Source: Ascochyta rabiei (Eukaryota > Ascomycota > Dothideomycetes > Pleosporales > Didymellaceae). From it: DNA of 64,000 nt. Where the stretch lies: contig NC_082416.1 in assembly GCF_004011695.2 (NCBI RefSeq), forward strand, positions 186,001 to 250,000, read 5' to 3'. Every line of letters starts with the position of its first letter. Position 1 is the first letter of the stretch. The notes under the pieces are model-generated. The model ran no database searches. It was not told the DNA's origin and saw nothing but the letters and a program-made list of their open reading frames with translations. A program made the translations under genes and the position numbers. This document shows positions 56,265-64,000 of this stretch, one piece after another.

Positions 56265-56666
56265 TTACTCGGTGTAATACGGCGCGTCTTCAGCCCTGCT
56301 GATGTAGCCATAATGGGGGATGCCCAACGAAGCCTGACGGCGAAGCGTGTTCAAAGTCTCCGCCATCTGATCAAGATTCGACTTCCAGCCGCTTGGATTG
56401 ATGCAAATCGGTGTTGGGAATGATGTGTGGAGGTGTGGACACAGGTGTGTTGTAAATGGATGCTGAAGACAAGGTCGAAGCCTCACGCCAAGATCGGAGA
56501 GTGTGTTGAGGCCGTTGCCGACATGACGTCGTATCATCTTCACGACCCTGGCAACGTCGTAAACACTCTTGAGCTCGAGCTTCACTAGCAAGAACGAGCG
56601 TTTATTTGTTGTGTTCAGAATGCACCCTGAAACCGTAGCGGCGGTGAGGCGCCAACGCATCGTCAT
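56265..56666 (-). CDS. Hypothetical small protein
   Basis: A 133-codon frame on the minus strand between the transcription factor and the Cys-rich protein. Its C-terminal part (MAETLNTLRRQASLGIPHYG, then an acidic end) looks protein-like, whereas the N-terminal part does not. There is no recognised domain, signal peptide or intron. It could be the last exon of a gene whose start I cannot place, or not coding. Confidence 0.3.
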   Translation of the reverse strand: MTMRWRLTAATVSGCILNTTNKRSFLLVKLELKSVYDVARVVKMIRRHVGNGLNTLSDLGVRLRPCLQHPFTTHLCPHLHTSFPTPICINPSGWKSNLDQMAETLNTLRRQASLGIPHYGYISRAEDAPYYTE

Positions 56667-56825
56667 CCCAGCCTCGCAATTCGCATGATTCGCCTAGCTG
56701 AGGCTCCACCAGCCACCTCACTGAAGTGTAGTAGATTCTCGGGTATCTTGCACAACATCACTCCGCATTCCTCTCCCTGCGTCTCGACGAGGCCACGAGC
56801 TTGCAACGTGCAACCCGTTTCCAAA

Positions 56826-58280
56826 ATGCATATTTCATCCCTCTTGTCGCTGCCATCGACAGTGATTTTACTGCTCTGCGCTACGCCCATAGCAACTGCA
56901 TCGCAACAATGGCCACACAACCTTCCCAAACATATGAAGTACTTTCCCGAGGACGAGCGACACGTAAAACGAGGATTAGACATCAGAGAAAGATTGCAAA
57001 ACGAAAAGCCTGTGGGAATGAAGAAGATGAGCACAGACGAAGGGGAGATGTTCATGCTGGACAACTGGATCTTCGCCTCGAGCCAGAGTAAGAGATCGGA
57101 ACGTGGGGATTCCGGGAACGGCACGCACCAGGCGGAACCGGCGATCAGACCGAATGCTGAAGACGAATGGATCGAGCGTTTGCGCATAAGGGATGTCTTG
57201 CTCAAGAGGCAGTTTAAATGTCCAGAAGGCACAAACAGCTGCTCCTCGATTGGAGCCCCGGACGTGTGCTGTGGGACGGGCAGTACATGTGTAAACGTAC
57301 AAAACACAGATATTGGCTCCGTCGGTTGCTGTCCGCAGGGGCAGACTTGCTCTGGAACCATCAGTTGTAACGAGGCAGCAGGCTACACGTCATGCCCGAA
57401 TTCCTCAAACGGCGGGTGTTGTTTGCCTGGGTTCCAATGCAGTGGTGTGGGTTGTAAGTTAGTTCTTAGGCTTTTTCGTAGTGTGTAGGCGTGCTAACAG
57501 TCGACAGGCGTCGCTGCTGGGACCTCGATCACCTATGTCCAACCTTCAACCTCCGCGCAGCCTTCGTCATCCTCAACCTCAACCGTCGTTGCCGTTCCCA
57601 CATCTGCTTCAACTTCAGCCATGCCAACAATAACCTCCACACCCACGTCTACACCGGCTCCCTCCTCGTCGCCAACATCGGCCTACACCTGCTCCAACGG
57701 ATGGTTCTCCTGCCCCGTCAGCCTCGGTGGTGGCTGTTGCCAGAATGGTCGCGAATGCGCTACAGGAGCATCTTGCCTTGGCGACGACCCCTCTAGCACC
57801 CAAGCACCATCTGCTCCCGTTCGCCCTACCAGCGAGGCGACGACTGCTATCACCTCAACCGCATCTGAGGGAGATGTTTGTCCTACAGGCTTTTATGTAT
57901 GCAGCGCATACTATCCCTCCGGATGCTGCAGAGTAGGTCGCGACTGCCAGACCACTGGATCCTGCATTCTGCCTTCTTCAACCACAGTGATTGCGACAAA
58001 CGGTGTGACTGTCCTCGCGCCCTCGGGAGCCACTGTCGCGACTGGAGCTGCACAGAGTGGGTCGTGTCCGAGCGCTTGGTACAGCTGCCCTGCCAACCAG
58101 GGCGGAAGTTGCTGTCCGAACGGGTATGCTTGCGGCGAGCAATGTACGGCGACCGCATCAGGCGTGTCGAGTGTTGAGGCGAAGGTCACACCCAGCACTG
58201 CGTCTTTTGTCCCACAATGGTCGGTGTGGGGGCTGGGGATGGCTGCATGCGCGGTTGGTGCCGCTATGATTGCGCTGTGA
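56826..58280 (+). CDS. Secreted Cys-rich protein with GPI-anchor-type C-terminus
   Basis: Exons 56826-57453 and 57508-58280 (54 bp intron, GTAAGT, GCTAAC, CAG) give 466 residues. The ATG at 56826 is chosen over upstream in-frame codons because it begins a clear signal peptide (MHISSLLSLPSTVILLLCAT). Four or so Cys-rich modules follow: CPEGTNSCSSIG...CCGTGSTC; CCPQGQTC...CCLPGFQC; SCPVSLGGGCCQNGRECA; FYVCSAYYPSGCC; WYSCPANQGGSCCPNGYACG. They are separated by Ser/Thr/Pro-rich linkers likely to be O-glycosylated. The last 18 residues are hydrophobic (VWGLGMAACAVGAAMIAL), as for GPI attachment. A cell-wall or plasma-membrane location is inferred. The modules resemble those of fungal GPI proteins with C-X5-C and CC pairs; no enzymatic domain is seen. 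Confidence 0.83.
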
Positions 58281-58663
58281 GAGTATGAATTACGACTGAT
58301 GTTTATGATTATCATGTATCCCATTCTTAGCCTTCCATGTATGTATTCTTAGCCGGAACGCTTGGCGCCACTTGTGTTCCAGTTACCTTTTGTGACAATC
58401 ACCCGCGCCGTCATGATCTATGGTGAATTACGAATTACGCCCTCTGCTGTATATCGGCATCCTGATTGTATGCTCGGGTTGGCCTAGCGGTTTCAACGGC
58501 CAATGAGGCACATCACCACGCTAGTGTGGGCTAAGCCTTAGCGTGTTGGTGCACGGGCGGAAACTGCAATCGATAGGCAAAAAAAGTCATCGTGAACACC
58601 TCTTCCAGCTGCGAATGCCAACACGGAGCCGCAAGACCGAAGCTAACAGAGGGCAACGCTAGT
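58281..58663. other. Intergenic region, Cys-rich gene to MPP10
   Basis: 383 bp with the 3' UTR of the upstream gene and the promoter/5' UTR of MPP10. A tRNA-like A-box (TGGCCTAGCGGTTT) near 58480 has no B-box partner. No gene called. Confidence 0.5.
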
Positions 58664-60826
58664 ATGGCGCCTTCGAATTCATCGCCTGACACCTCGATAT
58701 CGTCGCGCACACTTTCGATTGGCTCCGCGCAGCCCACCGCCATGGAGCTCAACTCGACCAGCCCTTCTACGAGCCTGCTAGCCAGCCCCGTCGCGTTCCT
58801 CCAGCCTACCGTGCAGCTGAATGCCGCCTTCCTTGCTGCTGCGAAACGATACTTAGATCCTGTCGCTGCCGGCGTGAGCGAGTTGCAAAAACAACGCCAG
58901 CAAGAGGAGCGCAAGAAGAGGAAGCGAGGAGAGGGGTACGACGGGGACATGCGGGTGCTGCACTTGAAGAAGGTGCACCTCGACGGCTTTGGCGTAAACC
59001 AAGTCTTCGAACAAACCCGCAAAATCGTCGAGGCTGCGACTGAGGAAATCGAGCTTTCTCTGCCAGACTCAGACGATGACGTCGTGGCAGTGGGCGGCGA
59101 GGACGGCGAAGAAGAGCCGTCGGACCCGGAAGGGCAATACCACACTGATTCGGACATGGGCGAAGAGGGAGTGGACTACGAGGTCGATGGCGTAGACGAC
59201 GACGAGGATGCTGTGCCCTCAGACGAAGAGCCAGCTGACGGGGAAGATCTCGAGATGGAACATGGAGAGGAGGGAATCTTTTCTGACGAGGAAGGGTCGG
59301 ATGAAGAGCCTGCCGCAGAATACCAGCCAGATCCGAACGGTCTCAACGATGGCTTTTTCTCCATTGACGACTTCAACAAGCAGTCTGAGTTCTTGGAGCA
59401 ACAAGACGCACGCGGTGAAGCTGCTGACAGCGAGGACGAGGAGGTCGACTGGACAACGGACCCTATGGCAGCAGGTGCTGGCAATGCTGGGCTTGGTGGC
59501 GACGAGTCGGGAGACGAATCAGACGAGGGCGGCCCAACGTTTGGCAATGTGGACATTAATGCGCCTGAGGGTGACAGCGACGATGATGAGGACTTCGACG
59601 AAGGCGATCTTGATGGCATGGACGATGGCATGAACGCTAACAATGTCATGTACGCTGACTTCTTCGCACCTCCTGCGCAGAAAGCCGGCAAAAACAAGAA
59701 GAAGCGAGGGCGCCCGAATCCACACAACTTTCCTGCAAAGACAGCGGCCGATGAGGAGCAAGAAGAGAACGCAGAGATGGAAAACGCCATGGCGAGAGTG
59801 CACCGCGATCTGTTCGAGGACGATGACGAGGCTGAAAGCGAAGCCGCCCTTTCAGATGTTGACCCCTCAGATCCCAAATCGAGAAAATCGACACACGAAC
59901 GGAGACAAGCAAAGCTGCGAGAGGAGATCCGCAAGCTGGAAGCCGCCAACGTAGCAAAGCGACAATGGCAGCTGTCCGGCGAAGCCCGTGCCATGGATCG
60001 TCCCCTCAATTCGCTCCTCGAGGAGAACCTCGAGTTCGAACGCGCCGGCAAGCCTGTGCACGTCGTCACAGCCGAGCTCTCCGAGGATATCGAAGCCTTG
60101 ATCAAGCGCCGCATTCTCGCTGGCGAATTCGACGAGGTTCACCGCCGCCGCCCTGACGACCTAGCTACTGGCCCTGTTCGCCGTGGCAGAGTCGAGCTCG
60201 ACGACACAAAAGCCAAGCAAGGTCTTGCTGAGATGTATGAAGAGGAGCACCTTCGCGCCAACGATCCGAACTTCGTTGATGCGCGCGACGAGAAACTGAA
60301 GAAAGAGCATAATGAAATTTCTGCTCTATGGAAGTCGCTCAGCGCAAAACTCGACAGCTTGAGCTCCAGTCACTTTAAGCCCAAGCCTGCCGCACCCAAC
60401 CTAGAGATCCGCGTCGACGCGCCTGCAATCGAGATGGAAGATGCGCGCCCCACAGCCGGCAGCGACGTCGCCGGTGCATCGATGCTCGCACCGCAAGAGG
60501 TCTACAAGCCCGGCGACGAAGAAAACAAGGCCGAGATCGTCACTAAGAGCGGGATGCCACTGTCAAGAGAAGAACTTTCGAGAGAAGAAAAGGCGAGCAG
60601 GAGAAGGAGGGACAAAGAGAGGAGCAAGAAGGCTGGCCTCAACAAGCCTAAGGCGACGAAGGAGGAAAAGGGTAAGAAGGCAGGGAGGGGAGAGAAGAAG
60701 CAGCTTGTCAGTGATTTAAAGAAGGGTGGTGTGCAAGTCATTGGGCGGAAGGGTGTGATTACGGACGTGGAAGGCAAGGATGTCAAGGAGGCAGCTAAGA
60801 GGGGCGCTGGAAGCTTTAAGCTCTAG
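58664..60826 (+). CDS. MPP10: MPP10, U3 snoRNP component of the SSU processome
   Basis: A single exon of 720 residues from ATG 58664 (MAPSNSSPDTSIS). The frame is open further upstream but without ATG. Features: an N-terminal helical part (VAFLQPTVQLNAAFLAAAKR); very acidic Asp/Glu/Ser stretches over about 130-370; FFSIDDFNKQSEFLE; MYADFFAPP; and the conserved C-terminal core LNSLLEENLEFERAGKPVHV, DEKLKKEHNEISALWKSLSA and MLAPQEVYKPG. It ends in a Lys/Arg-rich tail. These blocks are diagnostic of Mpp10, which with Imp3 and Imp4 guides U3 snoRNA pairing during 18S rRNA processing in the nucleolus. Yeast Mpp10 is 593 residues; the extra length is in the acidic region. Confidence 0.93.
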   Translation: MAPSNSSPDTSISSRTLSIGSAQPTAMELNSTSPSTSLLASPVAFLQPTVQLNAAFLAAAKRYLDPVAAGVSELQKQRQQEERKKRKRGEGYDGDMRVLHLKKVHLDGFGVNQVFEQTRKIVEAATEEIELSLPDSDDDVVAVGGEDGEEEPSDPEGQYHTDSDMGEEGVDYEVDGVDDDEDAVPSDEEPADGEDLEMEHGEEGIFSDEEGSDEEPAAEYQPDPNGLNDGFFSIDDFNKQSEFLEQQDARGEAADSEDEEVDWTTDPMAAGAGNAGLGGDESGDESDEGGPTFGNVDINAPEGDSDDDEDFDEGDLDGMDDGMNANNVMYADFFAPPAQKAGKNKKKRGRPNPHNFPAKTAADEEQEENAEMENAMARVHRDLFEDDDEAESEAALSDVDPSDPKSRKSTHERRQAKLREEIRKLEAANVAKRQWQLSGEARAMDRPLNSLLEENLEFERAGKPVHVVTAELSEDIEALIKRRILAGEFDEVHRRRPDDLATGPVRRGRVELDDTKAKQGLAEMYEEEHLRANDPNFVDARDEKLKKEHNEISALWKSLSAKLDSLSSSHFKPKPAAPNLEIRVDAPAIEMEDARPTAGSDVAGASMLAPQEVYKPGDEENKAEIVTKSGMPLSREELSREEKASRRRRDKERSKKAGLNKPKATKEEKGKKAGRGEKKQLVSDLKKGGVQVIGRKGVITDVEGKDVKEAAKRGAGSFKL

Positions 60827-61248
60827 GTGTTGATTTGCCAATAAGATTGATTGATTAATTGATAAGTTTAACGTCCTGTGTAAGTCTAAGACTATATAAG
60901 ACGAGAGCAGTTAAGCTACTCTAGTAATTTAAGGAGTGTGTTTCTTTAAAGGGATAGTAAATGTATGTTTATAGTCTAAAAGTAAGGGCCTGTGCCCTAG
61001 TTTGTTAAGAAGAGCTGTTGCCCTATTAAATTAGGGTTGTGTAGTACTATCCTATAAGTAGGTAGTTCTAGCGTTTGTTATTTATTGTCTATTACTAGCT
61101 ATTACTATTGCAGTTAACAGTCTTTGTATTGTTGTTATTATTGTTGTTATTTGTTTGTCTATTACTATTACTAGTAGTAGACTGCTGGGGGTGTTTAAGC
61201 TGTTGCTTAGTTAATTTTGTAGGGTATAGCTAGGGATATAGACCTACT
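60827..61248. other. AT-rich DNA after MPP10, no gene seen
   Basis: RIP-like texture begins within 60 bp of the MPP10 stop. Includes GTT/ATT trinucleotide runs at about 61130-61165. Words AGAGCTGTTG and TTTAAGCTGTTGCTTAGTTA recur at about 62387-62450, so the miniature LTR element next door landed inside a tandem duplication of roughly 280 bp. Confidence 0.5.
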
Positions 61249-62340
61249 TGTTAAGGCCACAGCTCTGCCCACTATGCCAAGCATGCCTTAAAAAGGTAAC
61301 AATGCTCACTTTGATAGTGAGACAGCAGCCAGAACAGTACTTATTTGCCCTAAGGCTTCCTACAGGTTAGAGGTGGACGCATCTATATGCCTAAGGCTAA
61401 GAGTAAGGCTAAGAGCCTAACAATATCTCCCCTCTTAACAAGGGCCTAACCTAGGCTAAGCACCTCTAGTTATAGGTTCTAACGTGCTACTACACTTAGA
61501 AGGATCTCTCTCTCTTATCCTAAGTACTAGACCTTCTAGCAGTAACAGCACTAGCCTATATGGGACTGTGCCTTAGCTTACCTACAGATAAGCTAGCTTA
61601 GCTAAGACTAGACCTGTGTAGGGTAGTTAACTATCTATCTACAGGTAGGCTAGGTCTGCTAGTATAATTTAAACCTATGTATACTACAGCTATTAAAGTA
61701 AGTATAATATTAAGGCTATAGCTCTGCCTACTATGCTAAGCATGCCTTAAAAAGGTAACAATGCTTACTTTAATAGTAAGACAGCAGCTAGAATAGTACT
61801 TATTTGCCCTAAGGCTTCCTACAGGTTAGAGGTGGACGCATCTATATGCCTAAGGCTAAGAGTAAGGCTAAGAGCCTAACAATATCTCCCCTCTTAATAA
61901 GGGCCTAACCTAGGCTAAGCACCTCTAGTTATAGGTTCTAACGTGCTACTACACTTAGAAGGATCTCTCTCTCTTATCCTAAGTACTAGACCTTCTAGCA
62001 GTAACAGCACTAGCCTATATGGGACTGTGCCTTAGCTTACCTACAGATAAGCTAGCTTAGCTAAGACTAGACCTGTATAGGGTAGTTAACTATCTATCTA
62101 TAGGTAGGCTAGGTCTACTAGTATAATTTAAACCTATGTATACTACAGCTATTAAAGTAAGTATAATATTAAGGCTATAGCTCTGCCTACTATGCTAAGC
62201 ATGCCTTAAAAAGGTAACAATGCTTACTTTAATAGTAAGACAGCAGCTAGAATAGTACTTATTTGCCCTAAGGCTTCCTACAGGTTAGAGGTGGACGCAT
62301 CCACATGCCTGAGGCCGAGAGTAAGGCTAAGAGCCTAACA
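61249..62340 (+). mobile_element. Miniature LTR element (TRIM-like) in LTR-int-LTR-int-LTR form
   Basis: Three 174 bp LTRs (61249-61422, 61708-61881, 62167-62340; TGTTAAGGCC or TATTAAGGCT to GAGCCTAACA) alternate with two 285 bp internal segments (61423-61707, 61882-62166), giving an exact 459 bp period. Perfect 5 bp target duplications CTACT flank the whole (61244-61248, 62341-62345). The internal segment is far too short to code for gag or pol. It is therefore a non-autonomous miniature, and the extra unit implies recombination between LTRs. Orientation is arbitrary. Confidence 0.85.
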
Positions 62341-62345
62341 CTACT

Positions 62346-63260
62346 ACTTTACTAAGGCAGCAGGTATCTATAGGCCTAAGGAGAGAGCTGTTGCTTTATT
62401 AATATAGTGTTTATATTAGGGGTAGGTTTAAGCTGTTACTTAGTTAATTTTATTGTCTAGGTATAGGAGGTTAGTATAGCTAGTTATAATAGGAGGTATT
62501 TATAATAAAGTAATAGCTGTGTAGTAATTACTAGGCAGGTAATAGCTATAGCTAGGAGTTCTCTGTTTGTTGTACCTTTAACTAGTCTAAATCTTCTAGC
62601 GCACAGGCTGTTATAGAGATTTTATCTTAACTAAGACTAGATAACTACTCTGTTTAGCTTACAATAGCTAGCGCGCCTGTTCCAGCGCCTGCACTACAAA
62701 ACAGATGCTGGAAATAGATATTAGGAAGGCATGTTTGTAATATTGGGATAAAAAATTGATGGAAATTGACCTTTCTCTAACTATGAAAAGTTGGTGTTTG
62801 GTGTTGCCAATGAGATGTTGTAGTGGCTCTGTGGTGGTAATCGGAAGTAAATCACTTTATTCACGATCAATCGGTCCACAGCAACGCCGATACGTGTCTC
62901 TTGCAGCTCTTCTCTTCGATTTCAATCAAATTTTCTGAGGCTCACCATTAGATCTCAATACTAGGGCGTTGCTGGCTAGCTACATGTTCCACATGTACAA
63001 GTTGTCGGTCCCTTCGACTCGTTACAGATGCATTAGCGCCCTCGGTAACATACAATCGCGTTCTCATTTTAGGAACATATTTTTTCACGCGCAAAGTAGG
63101 CCTGAGGTCAGATGTGATTGCTGATTAGGATCCTTCCGCGGAGGGCTGGTGGGATTCATGCAAGCAAAGAGCCTTTGCCTTGAGGGATTCCTGTCTACCT
63201 ACCAACACCAACATCGTTGATCTTACTTCATCACCTACGACTTGAATATCAACAAAAACC
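62346..63260. other. AT-rich remnant then promoter-like DNA before the HET relic
   Basis: Up to about 62700 the DNA is AT-rich and repeats words seen at 61012-61230. From 62700 it becomes less AT-rich and looks unaffected by RIP. The short open frame at 62756-62938 has no features. The last 100 bp are probably the promoter of the HET-type gene. Confidence 0.45.
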
Positions 63261-64000
63261 ATGGAAACTAACTTGTCTAGTCTTACTCACTTTATTTTGT
63301 GTGAGAAGTGCGCAGAACTATTTATTACGACACCTCAGCAGATCCCCTACAGCCGACTCAGGTCCAAGAGAGCAACCCCGCACCACACAGACTTATCCAG
63401 CTTTGAGAGGTCCATGAACGCTCGATGTTACATGTGTACACGTTTCAAGGAGGCTCTGCACGGATGGCATGGCTCGAACGATAGCCTTGGTCACTTCGCA
63501 GGCATCTCACTTAATGGCGTCACTCATTGAAATGAGTGGGACTTCTGCTTGGTCATGAATGACACTTATCGCAATGCAGCATGTAACCTTGCAGCTTCAG
63601 AGTTCTACAGCGGGGGGAAAGGATTGCTCAACACGCACATATCATACAACCCAGTGCTCCAGATGGTGATCCCTTATTGGCGCAACATCTTTACCAACAA
63701 TGACACCATGTGTGCAGATCAAGGGGACCCCTCGCAAAAACGCTATATGCTGACCGAAATCAATCCATCCACGCGTATTTTCAAGGGTCCACTTTCTAAA
63801 AGAGCTTGGGTTCTGCAAGAACAGCTGCTGGTAAGAAGCATCAGCCCAAGTGGCATCACTCGTCTGACTTATCAGTCTCAACGAACGCTACACTTTGGCC
63901 GAGAACAGATATTTTGGCAATGTCATGAATTTGTGGCCAACGAGATCTGGCCACTGGGACTCGGTCGGTCAGCGCAGACGGGACCTTTGCACTTTTACCA
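63261..64000 (+). pseudogene. HET-domain (heterokaryon-incompatibility-type) gene, broken and open at right edge
   Basis: From ATG 63261 the frame reads METNLSSLTHFILCEKCAEL and FERSMNARCYMCTRFKEALH, the Cys-containing N-terminus usual before HET domains. TGA stops it at 63528-63530. The same frame then continues DTYRNAACNLAAS, KRAWVLQEQLL and, after a 45 bp intron (63831-63875), SQRTLHFGREQIFWQC. These are the late part of the HET core. The central HET block (the YLWIDSLCI-type segment and about 150 residues in all) is absent, so an internal deletion is joined to a nonsense codon. HET proteins trigger non-self recognition and cell death after hyphal fusion; this copy should be inactive. Confidence 0.72.

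Noticed and set aside
56088..56423. 111-codon plus-strand frame
   Set aside because: It overlaps a more protein-like minus-strand frame and shows no motif or codon pattern of a gene.
58470..58560. Possible tRNA gene (A-box-like TGGCCTAGCGGTTT)
   Set aside because: No B-box (GGTTCRANNCC) follows at the right distance and no cloverleaf with an acceptor stem can be drawn.
51393..60826. Secondary-metabolite gene cluster around the Zn2Cys6 factor
   Set aside because: No synthase, tailoring enzyme or transporter accompanies it; the neighbours are a GPI-type protein and MPP10.
62756..62938. 60-codon frame before the HET relic
   Set aside because: Short, no motif, and in DNA that otherwise looks non-coding.
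63642..63881. Minus-strand 79-codon frame at the right end
   Set aside because: Antisense of the HET-domain relic; the plus strand carries the recognisable KRAWVLQEQLL and LHFGREQIFW motifs.

Overview
The window is nuclear DNA of a filamentous ascomycete (Pezizomycotina, most likely a dothideomycete). The evidence is short 44-80 bp introns with GTRNGT donors and CTAAC/CTGAC branch sites, fungal orthologues of LST8, PBP1, BUD6 and MPP10, a HET-domain relic, Fot1/pogo transposons, and very AT-rich blocks whose damage looks like repeat-induced point mutation (RIP). Names rest on recognised motifs; no database search was possible.

Layout. 1-2694 is a GC-rich housekeeping block: the 3' half of a peroxisomal acyl-CoA oxidase (ends SKL), then LST8. 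2695-10472 is accessory DNA with a cluster of five small F-box-like/2EXR-like genes (motif LPxELRNxIY), one intact and four broken. 10473-36075 is an AT-rich transposon island. One Fot/pogo element (10473-12334) is followed by a nested stack. Pogo A (12370-32879) was split by a Ty3/gypsy-like element, Retro1 (13645-32286). The right LTR of Retro1 was then hit by Pogo C (21089-22950) and by Retro2 (22995-32080), and Retro2 itself was hit by Pogo B (28506-30369). Removing each insertion restores exact lengths: a 255 bp LTR and a 563-codon transposase frame. 32880-36075 is a RIP-damaged tandem array copied from the 3' end of the adjacent sugar-transporter gene, with another Fot/pogo element inside it.

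36079-48275 is a second gene-rich block: an inositol-type MFS transporter (-), a 41 bp minisatellite, PBP1/ataxin-2 (-), a low-complexity intergenic region, and BUD6/AIP3 (+) with a possible alternative last exon. 48285-51390 is another RIP-damaged tandem array, apparently copied from DNA just downstream of BUD6, carrying two solo LTRs and a Fot/pogo element. 51391-60826 holds a sixth, intact 2EXR-like gene (-), a Zn2Cys6 transcription factor (-), a secreted Cys-rich GPI-type protein (+) and MPP10 (+). 60827-62700 is AT-rich and carries a miniature LTR element in LTR-internal-LTR-internal-LTR form with a perfect CTACT target duplication. The window ends in a broken HET-domain gene.

Functionally, the conserved genes cover peroxisomal beta-oxidation, TOR signalling, stress-granule/mRNA metabolism, polarised growth and 18S rRNA processing. 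They sit as GC-rich islands between compartments of RIP-damaged transposons and fast-changing gene families.
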